Of a stretch of DNA of 64,000 nt, positions 26,428 through 36,600 are shown piece after piece (position 1 is the stretch's first letter; each line of letters starts with the position of its first letter). Location of the stretch: the NCBI GenBank assembly GCA_910579995.1, contig CAJTWH010000014.1, forward strand, positions 17,432 through 81,431, read 5' to 3'. The notes below the pieces were generated by a model. The model was not told the DNA's origin. It searched no databases and was given only the letters and a program-made list of their open reading frames with translations. Position numbers and translations under genes: made by a program. The DNA comes from an uncultured Muribaculaceae bacterium. Its GTDB lineage: Bacteria > Bacteroidota > Bacteroidia > Bacteroidales > Muribaculaceae.

Positions 26428-26475
26428 GGTGTGTTCCGTGTAAAATAGGATTGTATGGGAATTTTTTTTAGGGGC

Positions 26476-26682
26476 TTAGTCTGAATTTGGTTTGATTTTA
26501 TCCAATACTGCTCGGCTGTTGTTCCAACCTCCGAATTTTTCCTCGGCTATTTGATCGGGATTTATATACAATACACCGTCAGACCATTCATGATGAAGAA
26601 ATTGAGTGGTGACAGTAGTTTTGCCGGAACCATTCGGCCCGGCAATGACAATCATTTCCGGACGATGATTAATTGAGCCCAT
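26476..26682 (-). pseudogene. Truncated zeta-toxin-like kinase
   Basis: A 68-residue open frame beginning MGSINHRPEMIVIAGPNGSG, with the Walker A motif GPNGSGKTT, and continuing LYINPDQIAEEKFGGWNNSRAVLDKIKPN. This matches the first third of zeta-toxin-family P-loop kinases, which usually run to about 190-200 residues. The rest, including the second half of the kinase, is missing; only 48 nt separate its stop from the mscS start. It overlaps the partner gene by 14 nt. It is likely inactive. Confidence 0.75.
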
Positions 26683-26884
26683 TACGATATTGCGCTAAAC
26701 ATTCTTCCCACTCTTTCCGGGCCTTGGCATATTGCCGCTCGTAATCGGCCTCAAAATTAAGCTGTGCCTCTGCGGCTTTTTTTACGGCAGCATCCCGGGC
26801 TTCCGACATTATTGCCTGAAGCATCTCGTCTGTGGGGGCTTGTCCGCTAAGAAATCTATAGGAGTTCAGCTCTTGTTCGCTCAT
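26669..26884 (-). CDS. Small partner protein of a zeta-toxin-like module
   Basis: A 71-residue, highly charged helical protein (SEARDAAVKKAAEAQLNFEA followed by DYERQYAKARKEWEECL). Its position, directly before and overlapping the truncated zeta-like gene, suggests an antitoxin or accessory protein. I see no DNA-binding motif. It has its own promoter at 26912-26941. Whether it is still functional with the toxin truncated is unknown. Confidence 0.6.
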   Translation of the reverse strand: MSEQELNSYRFLSGQAPTDEMLQAIMSEARDAAVKKAAEAQLNFEADYERQYAKARKEWEECLAQYRNGLN

Positions 26885-26911
26885 CGGTTTCGTAATTGTT
26901 GCGTTTGTTTA

Positions 26912-26941
26912 CAAATTTATAAATAAAACACTGAATTACAA
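26912..26941 (-). promoter_or_regulatory. Promoter of the zeta-toxin-like module
   Basis: Minus-strand TTG (26941-26939), 19 nt, TAAATTTG (26919-26912), about 28 nt ahead of the start codon. Confidence 0.62.
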
Positions 26942-27011
26942 AATTTTGTGCGAAGTATTTGCGGTTCTTAGGGATATTGTATTTTAGGCTTTTGTTCCGA
27001 TAAGAATTGAT

Positions 27012-27044
27012 AAATGGGCTTAACTCATTGAGTTAAGCCCATTT
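27012..27044 (-). terminator. Terminator of tRNA-Pro
   Basis: AAATGGGCTTAACTC pairs perfectly with GAGTTAAGCCCATTT over a 3-nt loop (15 bp). It lies 11 nt after the tRNA 3' end. The U-run is short, but the A/T-rich outer stem suits a bidirectional terminator. Confidence 0.75.
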
Positions 27045-27055
27045 GTTGAGATTTG

Positions 27056-27128
27056 TCGGGGTGAGAAGACTCGAACTTCCGGCCTCCACGTCCCGAACGT
27101 GGCGCGCTGCCAACTGCGCTACACCCCG
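27056..27128 (-). tRNA. tRNA-Pro (CGG)
   Basis: A complete 73-nt cloverleaf: acceptor CGGGGTG/CACCCCG, D stem GCGC/GCGC, anticodon stem CCACG/CGTGG with loop TTCGGGA (anticodon CGG), T loop TTCGAGT, discriminator A. CCA is not encoded. Confidence 0.95.
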
Positions 27129-27144
27129 ATCTTATTAGCGAGTG

Positions 27145-27175
27145 CAAAGTTAGCGACTATTTTTCAAGTCTGCAA
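27145..27175 (-). promoter_or_regulatory. Promoter of tRNA-Pro
   Basis: Minus-strand TTG (27175-27173), 20 nt, TAACTTTG (27152-27145), 17 nt ahead of the mature tRNA 5' end. Confidence 0.7.
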
Positions 27176-27293
27176 ATTTTTTGCACTTTATTTGTTTTAG
27201 TGTTTCGGTTCCGCAAGCGAAATTTATGGTTTGCAGTGGGTTGTGGATTGTCTGTTGCCGCCTACTGCCCACCAATTACAAACATTGAACCGG

Positions 27294-27740
27294 CTATTTG
27301 CCGTAGTTTAGGCGTGCCATCAGGGCGGTGAGGTCGATGATGGGCAGGGGGCGGTGGCGCAGGGCGGTGCCTTGGGTGTGTACTGACACTATGCCGCGGA
27401 GCGCGCCTACGGCTATGCCGAGCATGGTCATCATAAGACGTCCGGCGACAACAACCTCGTTGCCGTGCATTACGATGTTCGTGGCCAGATCCTCAACCTC
27501 GAAAGTCGTTATCACCGAGCTTACGAGCAGGCGCTGGCGCACCATGCCTATCGGGGCGATGTAAGAGCACGACACTACAAGAGATATCATGTTGCGGTCG
27601 AGGTCGGGAATGACGCGCACGTTCATGTCTACGCTCACTGTCTCATGGCGCAGCTTGCGCAGGGCGCAGCGGTTGATTACTGTGGCGCCGGGCACTTCAC
27701 TCACCGATACGAGGCTCAATTTTACTTCGGTTTCTTTCAT
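27294..27740 (-). CDS. Conserved hypothetical, possibly SecB-like
   Basis: A 148-residue soluble protein without signal peptide. It has alternating beta-strands (VSVDMNVRVIPDLDRNMISL) and a C-terminal segment MLGIAVGALRGIVSVHTQGT followed by ALRHRPLPIIDL. The pattern of strands followed by an ArgGly-Ile segment and PLPI recalls the SecB fold, but this is a weak resemblance judged by eye. A single gene with a -7 box at 27825-27832 and a REP-like palindrome in its leader. Confidence 0.6.
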   Translation of the reverse strand: MKETEVKLSLVSVSEVPGATVINRCALRKLRHETVSVDMNVRVIPDLDRNMISLVVSCSYIAPIGMVRQRLLVSSVITTFEVEDLATNIVMHGNEVVVAGRLMMTMLGIAVGALRGIVSVHTQGTALRHRPLPIIDLTALMARLNYGK

Positions 27741-27755
27741 TTGCAGTAGTGATTT

Positions 27756-27775
27756 AAGTCTCGCGGGCGAAACTT
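27756..27775. repeat. REP-like palindrome (leader of the 27.3-kb gene)
   Basis: AAGTCTCGC-GG-GCGAAACTT, a member of the AAGTTTCGC-NN-GCGAAACTT family with one C/A mismatch in the stem. Confidence 0.7.
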
Positions 27776-27824
27776 GTGTGAATATCTAACGCTCCCAGGC
27801 GGTGCGTGGTTTGTTAGACAAGGG

Positions 27825-27832
27825 CAAATTTA
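27825..27832 (-). promoter_or_regulatory. -7 box of the 27.3-kb gene
   Basis: TAAATTTG on the minus strand. Possible TTG elements lie 17 or 22 nt upstream, neither at the best distance. Transcription from here would carry the palindrome at 27756-27775 in the leader. Confidence 0.45.
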
Positions 27833-27865
27833 GTGATTTTTTTCGAACACAAAGCAATTTGCAAT

Positions 27866-27999
27866 AAAAAATTCAAGTTTGGCAAGTTGCCTTGCAACTT
27901 GAAAACTTGAGGCAGTTTATGTAGACTTAAAAAAAGTTTATTTTCTAAACTCCTTAAACCTTTTAAACTCAAAATAAACAAGTTTCGCTTGCGAAACTT
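27866..27999 (+). repeat. Composite intergenic repeat (family II), copy 1
   Basis: Fills most of the spacer between rplI and the 27.3-kb gene. It starts with a palindrome CAAGTTGC-CTT-GCAACTTG, then TTGAGGCAGTTTATG, then TAAACTCCTTAAACC and AAACTCAAAATAAACAAG, and ends in the perfect palindrome AAGTTTCGCTTGCGAAACTT (27980-27999). It aligns with copies at 60361-60515 and, on the other strand, 54139-54257. Relative to these it lacks an 18-nt GCGCTTTCAGCGC-type segment. Confidence 0.78.
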
Positions 28000-28006
28000 A
28001 AAAAAT

Positions 28007-28041
28007 CAGCGCGGAGAGCCTCGGCTGAGGCTTCCGCGCTG
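28007..28041 (-). terminator. Terminator of the rpsF-rpsR-rplI operon
   Basis: CAGCGCGGA pairs with TCCGCGCTG and AGCCTC with GAGGCT over a 4-nt loop, with one bulged base. A run of six T follows on the minus strand. It lies 22 nt after the rplI stop. Confidence 0.88.
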
Positions 28042-28063
28042 TTATCGTTGGTGAAGTGCGTGC

Positions 28064-28507
28064 TTATTCAGCTACTACTTCGAAGGGAATCTCAACGGTA
28101 ACTTCTTTGTGAAGTTTTACAGTTGCTACGTATTCGCCAACTTCTTTTACGGGCTGCTTGATCTCGATGAGCTTGCGGTCAACGTTGTGGCCGAGTTTCT
28201 CGAGAGCTTCGGCGATCTGGATGTTGTTTACAGAACCGAAGATAGTGCCTGTAGCCGAGGTCTTGGCGCCGATGGTGAGCTTGAGGCCCTGCAGCTGAGC
28301 TGCGAGAGCTTCAGCGTCGGCTTTGATTTTGGCGAGTTTGTGGGCGCGCTGGCGCTGGTTTTCTGCCAGTACCTTAAGAGCCGAGTCGCTGGCTACGACA
28401 GCTTTGCCGGTAGGGATGAGGTAGTTGCGGCCGTATCCGTCTTTGACGGTAACGACGTCGTCCTTGTATCCGAGGCCGCTGACGTCTTCTTTGAGAATTA
28501 ATTTCAT
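28064..28507 (-). CDS. rplI: 50S ribosomal protein L9
   Basis: A 147-residue L9: N-terminal domain MKLILKEDVSGLGYKDDVVTVKDGYGRNYL, a connecting helix, and a C-terminal rRNA-binding domain with GKLTIGAK-like and FGSVNNIQIAEAL motifs. It binds 23S rRNA near the L1 stalk. Last gene of the rpsF-rpsR-rplI operon. Confidence 0.97.
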   Translation of the reverse strand: MKLILKEDVSGLGYKDDVVTVKDGYGRNYLIPTGKAVVASDSALKVLAENQRQRAHKLAKIKADAEALAAQLQGLKLTIGAKTSATGTIFGSVNNIQIAEALEKLGHNVDRKLIEIKQPVKEVGEYVATVKLHKEVTVEIPFEVVAE

Positions 28508-28528
28508 AGTTGAGTCGGCTGTTAGAGG

Positions 28529-28798
28529 TTATTTCATCAAGTCGGTAACGTAGGGCAGAAGGGCAAGGTGACGGGCACGCTTAACGGCCTGAGCCACACG
28601 ACGCTGGAATTTGAGCGAGGTGCCGGTGATACGGCGGGGGAGGATTTTGCCCTGCTCGTTGAGGAATTTTTTGAGGAATTCCGGATCCTTGTAGTCTACG
28701 AAGTTGATGCCGAAGCGTTTGAAACGGCAGTATTTTTTCTTCTTTACGTCTACCGACATCGGGGTGAGGTAGCGGATTTCAGATTGAGCTTGTGCCAT
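28529..28798 (-). CDS. rpsR: 30S ribosomal protein S18
   Basis: An 89-residue S18 with CRFKRFGINFVDYKDPEFLK and the RNA-binding segment LPRRITGTSLKFQRRVAQAV. It pairs with S6 on the 30S platform, and its gene follows rpsF by 3 nt. Confidence 0.97.
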   Translation of the reverse strand: MAQAQSEIRYLTPMSVDVKKKKYCRFKRFGINFVDYKDPEFLKKFLNEQGKILPRRITGTSLKFQRRVAQAVKRARHLALLPYVTDLMK

Positions 28799-28801
28799 TG
28801 T

Positions 28802-29167
28802 TTAGTCCTCCTTGTTTTCTACGGGTTGAGCTTGGGGTTGAGCGGCGCGGCGTGCACGACGTTTGGCGGCGTACTGTGCTGCGTATTTGTCCTGACGGAA
28901 TGTGAGCCAACGTAGAACGCGCTCGTCGCGGCGGAATTCGGTCTCAAGCTTACGGATAAGCTGGGGCTCGGCGTTGAACTCGATCAGGCTATAGAAGCCG
29001 GTGGACTTTTTGTCGATGGGATAAGCGAGCTTGCGCAGACCCCACTCTTCGCTGTTCACGATCTCAGCACCGTTGTCGGTGAGCACTTTGGTGAACTTTT
29101 CTACCGCTTCCTTCATCTGGGCGTCAGACAAAACGGGAGTTAAAATGAAAACGGTTTCGTACTGCAT
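28802..29167 (-). CDS. rpsF: 30S ribosomal protein S6
   Basis: A 121-residue S6 (MQYETVFILTPVLSDAQMKE) with the segment EEWGLRKLAYPIDKKSTGFY and a basic tail RRARRAAQPQAQPVENKED. First gene of the operon, with a promoter at 29216-29245. Confidence 0.97.
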   Translation of the reverse strand: MQYETVFILTPVLSDAQMKEAVEKFTKVLTDNGAEIVNSEEWGLRKLAYPIDKKSTGFYSLIEFNAEPQLIRKLETEFRRDERVLRWLTFRQDKYAAQYAAKRRARRAAQPQAQPVENKED

Positions 29168-29215
29168 TTTAAGTTGATAATTAATTGATTAGGTGGAATA
29201 CTTCAATTCCGGCTG

Positions 29216-29245
29216 CAAAATTACAAAAAAAATCCCATTCCACAA
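29216..29245 (-). promoter_or_regulatory. Promoter of the rpsF operon
   Basis: Minus-strand TTG (29245-29243), 19 nt, TAATTTTG (29223-29216), about 50 nt ahead of the rpsF start. Confidence 0.68.
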
Positions 29246-29260
29246 AATAAATTTTCACCC

Positions 29261-29797
29261 TCAATGTTTAAGCTCGTTGAGTCGGTCGATTACTTCAAGG
29301 AATGAAAAGCACGTCGAGACTATGATAGCAATGATTATAAATGTTGACATCAAAAACATCTTCCTCTTCTGCGATTTGCTTAACTTGTCTCTTTTTTGGA
29401 ATTCTTTGAGATAGCGCTCGTTGGTCCATGACACAAAATATGTTGCGAAAAAAGTAAACACTGCTATAGAGATAAACCAATATATTGACAATAAGCTATA
29501 ATTGTCAGCAATAATACAAGCGATATTGCCTGCCAATGCTATTGTCGCCATAGTCAATAACATGACTGCTTTATCGATAAGCGCACAGATGGTGGAATCC
29601 GGACGTCGGTAAAGTCGATATATCTCTTGTCTAACTGTCTTGTAATCAGAATGCTTGTAAAGACTTGGGATAATATATTTGAATAACGGATATGCTGCTA
29701 TGCAACCCATCTCGACTGCAAACCATTCAAAGAATCTGTAAAGACTGTAGTAGAAGTCTATCCAAATTGACTTGATATGTGACATCATGATTCTCAT
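29261..29797 (-). CDS. Integral membrane protein, partner of the Rhs locus
   Basis: A 178-residue protein with three or four hydrophobic segments (VMLLTMATIALAGNIACIIA, YWFISIAVFTFFATYFVSW, FLMSTFIIIAIIVSTCFSFL). No family is recognised. It is AT-rich and starts 14 nt after the lipoprotein gene that itself follows the large Rhs gene, so the three are probably co-transcribed. An immunity or accessory function is possible. Earlier internal ATGs (29788, 29785) are alternative starts. Confidence 0.65.
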   Translation of the reverse strand: MRIMMSHIKSIWIDFYYSLYRFFEWFAVEMGCIAAYPLFKYIIPSLYKHSDYKTVRQEIYRLYRRPDSTICALIDKAVMLLTMATIALAGNIACIIADNYSLLSIYWFISIAVFTFFATYFVSWTNERYLKEFQKRDKLSKSQKRKMFLMSTFIIIAIIVSTCFSFLEVIDRLNELKH

Positions 29798-29811
29798 ATC
29801 TCCGCAAAGTC

Positions 29812-30648
29812 TTACTGAGCCTTTTGCATGATGAGCCTTGCCTCGTCGGGCACGCCGCTCATAACCGATCCCATACTTGGGTACTCCGCTGTGCTTGCGC
29901 TGAAATCAGTGAGTAGCCATTCGCCGTCTGTTTTCTTGAAGCCGTATACACCGCCCCACATATAGTAGTTGTCAGTGACGATAAGGCAGGCGTAAGTTGG
30001 CGACGTACGCCAACACTGCTCGCCAAGTCCGAGTCTTGCCCGCTCGTTCACGTCGCTGTATATGTCGAGATACTTTTCGATATTCTCCTTTTGCCATGAA
30101 TGAGAGCTTGCACGCCGAAGTTCACCATTATCATTATATTGAGACGGATAATCAAATCCTTTGATCGTTTTGGCCAAATGTGCCATGCGATATTCCCGGT
30201 CGTTTTCAAACTTCGAGAGAAAATCAAAGAAGCCCGAATCGTCATCGCTGAGTTTCATCTCATCAAAACCGGGCATATAGTAGATTTTCTTTATCTTCTT
30301 GTTGTCGATTTCAATTTTCATTGCACGGTCAAAGTTGTATGTACCTATTATATACTCTATGCTGTTGCCGCGTTGCAGGTATGCTTCTAAAAGAGAATCG
30401 TTGTCGTGAGCTTTGCGCACAACCTCTAAAACCCATTTTATCGAGTCCTCGCTCAGCTTTACACGTTTTGTCTCGTTGGTGCTGGGATTTACGATTTGGT
30501 AAAATTTTGTATTACTGTTATTTACGGTAGCCAAAGCTGAATCACAAAGAGCCTCTTTGACTATGAATGCAGGACATTGTGGCTCCGAGTTGCCACAAGA
30601 GCTTACAATTAAACCTGCAAGAAAAGTTAATAATAAAAGCTTTTTCAT
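29812..30648 (-). CDS. Putative lipoprotein, partner of the Rhs protein
   Basis: A 278-residue protein starting MKKLLLLTFLAGLIVSSCGN, with a lipobox Cys at residue 18. The ATG at 30648 is 2 nt past the Rhs stop codon; the frame is open for another 35 codons inside the Rhs gene, but those codons lack a signal peptide. The mature part ends with a compact domain (YNFDRAMKIEIDNKKIKKIY; CLIVTDNYYMWGGVYGFKKT followed by DGEWLLTDFS) that may be an NTF2-like fold, judged by eye. The tight spacing and AT-rich composition fit an immunity or tethering partner of the Rhs tip. Confidence 0.7.
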   Translation of the reverse strand: MKKLLLLTFLAGLIVSSCGNSEPQCPAFIVKEALCDSALATVNNSNTKFYQIVNPSTNETKRVKLSEDSIKWVLEVVRKAHDNDSLLEAYLQRGNSIEYIIGTYNFDRAMKIEIDNKKIKKIYYMPGFDEMKLSDDDSGFFDFLSKFENDREYRMAHLAKTIKGFDYPSQYNDNGELRRASSHSWQKENIEKYLDIYSDVNERARLGLGEQCWRTSPTYACLIVTDNYYMWGGVYGFKKTDGEWLLTDFSASTAEYPSMGSVMSGVPDEARLIMQKAQ

Positions 30649-30650
30649 AA

Positions 30651-33600
30651 TTATTTTTTTACATGTATTGGTTCTGATAAAAATCTTGGTATTATACCAA
30701 AAATTCCAAGCCAGCCTACAGCTCCTCCTCCCCAAGGAGTGCGATAGTTCCATCCGCCTGAATAATAAAAAGTGTCGGGTATGGGGTATTTCTGTAGTAA
30801 TTTGGCACTGAAAAAGATTGTTTCTTCCCTTGGTATGTAGTTCGTACTGGTTACAACTTCATGATTAGGTTTGTGAAAAGGAAATTCATTTCGCTTACCT
30901 CCATAATCAAAAGCAATATATGTAGCAGGATAGAGTTCAAAATCTCCTGTTGAGATGTTTCGATAATTCTCTAAAATTTGAAGTATTATGCCTTTGAATA
31001 TTTTATTCACTTCATAGACAGAGAATACCAGATATACATCGGTTCCGAATAGTCCATTATTATACGTGGAGCCTCCTTCCTCATAATTTCCTCCTGCTCC
31101 TATGAAATAGCTGTCTTCCATGGTGTAAATGTTTTGGGATAGACCCATGTGGCGAAGTATGCAATTGTTGTCTTCTCCTACATATTCCCATCCGTCTGGA
31201 GCGAGGGAGGCGTCAGTCACTTTTTCGTCCCAAATGTATTTATTATCAGTATTATTATGAATCCAACCGTTTCCGTCCGGGTCAATGATGTTGATTGGGT
31301 TGTTTGCGCAAAAGACGTAATGAGACATGTCGTGATAAATTTCAGAATAATTATCAACAGCATTCCAAAGTGTTGTCGTGGGGTCGTAAAACCTCGCGCC
31401 GTAGTCGTATAGGTTGAGGCCTCGGTCGGTGATAAGCTCTTTGCCGGTGTATTTGTATTGGTTGGCCGTCGGGTTTGTCGACTCGGGCATGGGCATGCCG
31501 TAAGGGTAATAATAAGTCTCCTGCTCAATTACGGGTGCGGAGTTCTCGCTCCTTACCACAGCACGAATATTTCCCTGCCGGTCGCGCACGAATGTGTGCA
31601 CACCTATAGAGTCGATATAGCCAGTGGAGGTGTTTACGCGGTTGAACCGGTCGTTGGTATACTCATAATGCCCATAGTGATTGTAATAATCGCAGACAAG
31701 GAAATCCATGCCCGGATTCCATGGTTTCAATCCCGAGCCACTCCCGATAAGGCTTGCGGCAGAGAAAGGACGGGGTTTTAATGTAGGGATACTGTCGGAA
31801 ACCTCAAGCAAATACCGGTAAGGCGCGTAGGCTCTTTGCAGAAGTGTGCCTGAGGCCGAGTGGGTAAACTCGACTACACCTTGGTCGAAAGCCGCTGTCG
31901 AGAGCATATTATTGCTGTCCCACCGGTATCTTACATCGCGGTTGGCGTCGTAGGTGGTGTTGCCGTTTGCGTCGTAAGTATATTCGATATCCTCGTCGGC
32001 GCCGTCGATAAAGTTCATGGTGGATTCAGATATCATAGTCGGTGCGGTGTCGTCGATTTTCACGACCCGGTTGCCATTGTAGGTGTAATTCAGTTTGTCG
32101 ATATCCTGCACCATTGACGAACCGACATTTGACATCCTCGAGAGATAAGTCATGTTGCCGTTGAGGTCGTATTGATACGACGAGGGGCGGGTGGTGCCGT
32201 TTACAAATATTGAGGCACTCGAAAGACGGTCGGCATTATCGTAGAAGTAGGAGCTTGATATAGAAGCGCCTCCAGTAATCTTATCGAAAACACCGGCTAC
32301 TGAGCCATTGTATTTTTCAGAGTAAGAGGTAGTCTGCGAGAAAACCTCTGAAGTCTGCTTAGTGAGCGAACCCCTGACGTTATATGTGTAGTTGTCGGTG
32401 AAAGCTCCCGTGAAATTGCTCTCTGGTGTGCCAATTCGGTTGTATGTCGGTTGTTGGAGTACAATCGGGTCGCCTCCGTCGTAAGATACGGTTTCCTGAG
32501 TCAGACGGCCGGAAGAGTCGTAAGTATAGGCGTGTGAGTCTGTGTGGCCACCGTCAGGGTGTATAAGCCGGTTGACTGAGGTGCTCACGCTGCCGTCGAT
32601 ATTATATTCATTGTCGGTGATCAGGCATACACCCGGGGAATGGAAAGTGCGCAATGTGCTGTATGGGCGGTCTTCAAGGTCGTATTTTATGACTGTGGCG
32701 GCATAGCGCGCGGGAGATGAGCCCATGACTCTTTCGAGGGTGCATGTCACAAGGCCGGTAGGCCATTCGTATTCGTCGATAAGGTCTGACGGAATATCTT
32801 CGATGTGGCGCAGATTGTAGTATCTGTCGTAATATGTCACCGTGTGGATTTCCATGGCCGGTAGAGTGGAGGCCGGTACATAGCCGGTTGAGTCTATGCC
32901 AATGGCGTCGCCGTCGAAAACGGCGCGCATTCTCGGTGTCACTGACGGCTCATCGCAGATACCGGTGACTACCGGGCGCGCGATATCGTCGTAGAGGGTG
33001 AAGCGGCATTTGCCTTTGCCGCGCAGGTTGCCGTCGACGGTGTATGCCACAAGACCGTCGGGGTCGTAAACTGTAGTCACCGGGTCAACACCGGGCATTT
33101 TGGCATATACCTGCCGCAGAGCGTCGTCGTAGCGGTAGACGTAAGCGTAGCGCTCGATCAACTGATCCATATTGCCATCGGAGATGTCATAGCTGCCGTC
33201 TTTTAGGGCGTCGGCACCCATGGGCTGCAATATCAGTACGACATTGTCGAAGTGGTCGTATAAAGTATAGGTGTCGATAAATTGCTTTGCCGAGAGTACT
33301 TTGCGGGTAAGAATGGTGCGTCCACGCCAGTCGGTGAAAGTCAAGGTCTTGTGACCGTCGCCGTCGGTGGCTCTTACAACGTCGAGATAAGCGTCAGGAT
33401 ATACGCCATTGCATATCAGTCTGTCGCCTTTGACTGTCAAACGTCTGCAACAGAGTTCGCCAGAAGCAGTATTGCAGGTATATTCGGCAGTAGTGGGGTG
33501 TCCGTTCATGTCTTTGCCGGGAGCTGTGGCGGCGATGATATTGTCCGAACCGTCAGCGTCGTAGATATTCTCTGTGAAAGCTCTGCTGTCGCCATAGAAG

Positions 33601-36600
33601 TCTGCCGCGCTCTCCGCCAAGGGCCTCGGTTGCCACTCCTTTACGGCTCGGTCGAGGGCATCATATTCGGTCTCCCCCACAACGTCGCCGTCATCGCCCC
33701 CGAATCCGATGGCTATCCTCTGTGTAGGTAAGCCGAATCCGTCGAATACCGTTCGGCGGGTTGCCTCGCCTCCGGCTGTCGCAGTGGTGGCCGTAACGGA
33801 GTTTTCGCCGTCTTCTTCGTAGTTGCTATAGGTGTACGACTCAATGACATCGTCGTTGTTGTTTCTTATTTCAGACAGACGCGTGTTGTCGTAGTTGAAA
33901 AATCTCATGCGCCAAGTCGGATATTTTATTGAATAGCAACCAACAAAATTTTCATAGCTGTATTCATAGATAATGTCAGAGCCTACGATTTCCTTACTCC
34001 ACATTTCACCGTATGGCGACCAACGGTATTTGACTGTCGTACCGTCGCGTTGGGACACAAACTCGGGATAGTCGGTCGGGGTAAGGCATCCGGCATATCT
34101 CACGCTGTCGATCAAAGCGCCATGCCGGCGCACAGTCTGCATTATCGGGCGGACTGTCTGCTTGTCTTTAGTGTAGAAATATTGGGTATGAATAGAGTCG
34201 CAATAGTCTGCGCCGTGCACAAATGTCTTTTTTGCCAACGGCAGATATTTGGGCTTCCATATAGAGTTGAAGAATTTAGACTGCACATCTGTATTATATA
34301 TGTATACTTCACTTATACTGTCGCCTGAGAAGCTGTATGTGACGCCTCGTGGACGGTACATTTCTGAAATGAGTATGCTGTCTTCGAGAAAGCCACGAAG
34401 TCGCCTTAAACGTCTTACTTTTGGAGCGTTCACGATCTCTGAGTTTATTTCTTTTTCAATAATCAGAGGCTCATAAACATAGTCTTTGCTTATAGTTCTT
34501 TCCTTTCCGTCGGGATAGTGGCGTGTTGTCTTGCTGCCCTTGCATACGAAATGGCGGGAGCAGGCATATACGTCACCGGTAGAAAAATGCTCTAACCATT
34601 TGATATTGTTTTCACTCAATTGCTCTCCACGGCAATTGAGGCTCTGATATATGAGGCTTTCGAAATGGCGGCTAACCAAGAGGGTGTCGGGTTTATCTAT
34701 CCGATATGAGTATGTGGTGCTTGTGGCAGGTGTGTAGTTGCCGTTTTTATAAGCCATTACGGTCTTGGCCTTAAGCATAGGGCCTCCTCCATATTCCTCT
34801 ACGAAATATTCTGTAAGTCTGTGAGGAGCGAATATGGAGCGGTATCTGCCCGGGTCTGCCGGGTTAAGAGAATCTTTGTAGCCAAGGTAAAGATTTCGAG
34901 GAGAGTTGAAACTGATAGGCTTGTGAGAATCATATTGCATTTTTGTGGAAATGCAGAGGCTGAGGTCATATTCGTAGCGGGTCTTTATCGGGCTGCTGAG
35001 TCCGGTGCCTGAAACCGTTTCCTCCACTGTGTCGTAATAAACTCTCATACTGCCCAACGACCTGCCTGCCCGGCGTGCAGTCGAAGTGAAGTCCACCGAC
35101 ATCACAAAACCGCAGTAACCTCCATCAATATGGTTTGAATTACATTTTCCGCTTGGTGCAAGGAAATCATCTATGCCAAACGCGCGTATATCCATATTAA
35201 GAGTGTCACCGCTATATTTGAACTCTCGCAATCTCTCGCGACCTGTAGACTTGTCGAGAGTTTTTATAGATTTTATGCGAGTGCCGACAGAGAGGTTATT
35301 ATCCCATATACCTGTGTCTCCATGCAATTGAGCCGCTGCGGGTTCGTAGGTGAAAATTGTTCGTAATCCTGCTGATGTCGTCACTTCCTGAAGCATACCG
35401 CGCGTAAGATTGGCCGGCACAATCTTACGGCTGCCGTTAATCTGAAGATACTCATTGAGAATACTTGAAGAATAATCGGAAAAGAAGAGCCCATTGGGGT
35501 AGCCGAAGATATCGCCCGGACTTTCTTCATCGTCAAAATAGCTTAATTTGTATTTTTCGAGTGTTTTCACGTAGCTCGCCAATCTAATGGAGGTAAGCTG
35601 TCTGCGGTTGTCGGTATCCGCAGAGTATTCAAAATGGGCTGCATGTGTAGTAGCTCCATAGTGATCTCTCAATGCTACAGTTTCGAGCTGGTCGGGTACA
35701 CTTATTCTATATCCGGGTTTGGTCTTGTATTCAAACTCTATATGATAGTCCTTTGCCCGGATATTTTTAGGTAACTTTGGCTTGTCGTAATTGACAGTGT
35801 ATATCGGACTGTCCTTAACCTTGTCCTTTATAATGCCTTTGCTGATAGTTTCACCCTTTTCATCACCTCGGCAGCCTTTGCCATCTTCAGTGATAGGCCA
35901 CCGGTAGCTCAAAGTCTTGATTCTTGTGTCTTGCTCGATACTCCAAGGAGTTCCATTTTCATATTCAATGAAAATGGTGTCGTTGCGTTCGGGTGTTATG
36001 ATTTTTGTGAGGTGCCATGCCGACACAATGGTAAATGCGTCGATGGTCTTTGTCCACGAAGGTCTTGTATAGCTATATCGTGTTTCTTCTTTCTCTTCAT
36101 ATTTATACATAAAGCCGTCATGGTCAGTGACAGTGAAACTTTCGGTCTTTCGACTGTCGGTAGCGGCTTCTCTGCCAATCTCGAGTTCGCTGTAGCCAAG
36201 CTTTTTTATATCGTATTGTTTGTAATCCTTGTTCCATATCATAATGAAGGTCAAGGCTTCTCCTGTCGGGGTTACGACAGTATATCGGTCTGCGTCTGAG
36301 TCGAGCTTGTTGTTGAGGAGTTTGTTGTAGTACTCCAACCTTTTTACAGAATCAGAGGGTACATTCAGGTCGATCAACGAGTTTTTCCAATCGTCAGGCA
36401 TGGAGGACAACTGTCTTGTCACAGAGCCAAGTCCGCTGAGATTCCAACCGAGACCAAGCATCCCTGCATATTGATTGACTTTTTTTGCCTCGCAGCGGTA
36501 GTGCAGTCCGAGCGATACTCCACAGTATGCGGTAGACATAGATACAAGAGGAATCGTAATTGAGGCAGTGCCGGTAGAGTAAGAAACCGGACAATCGGAA

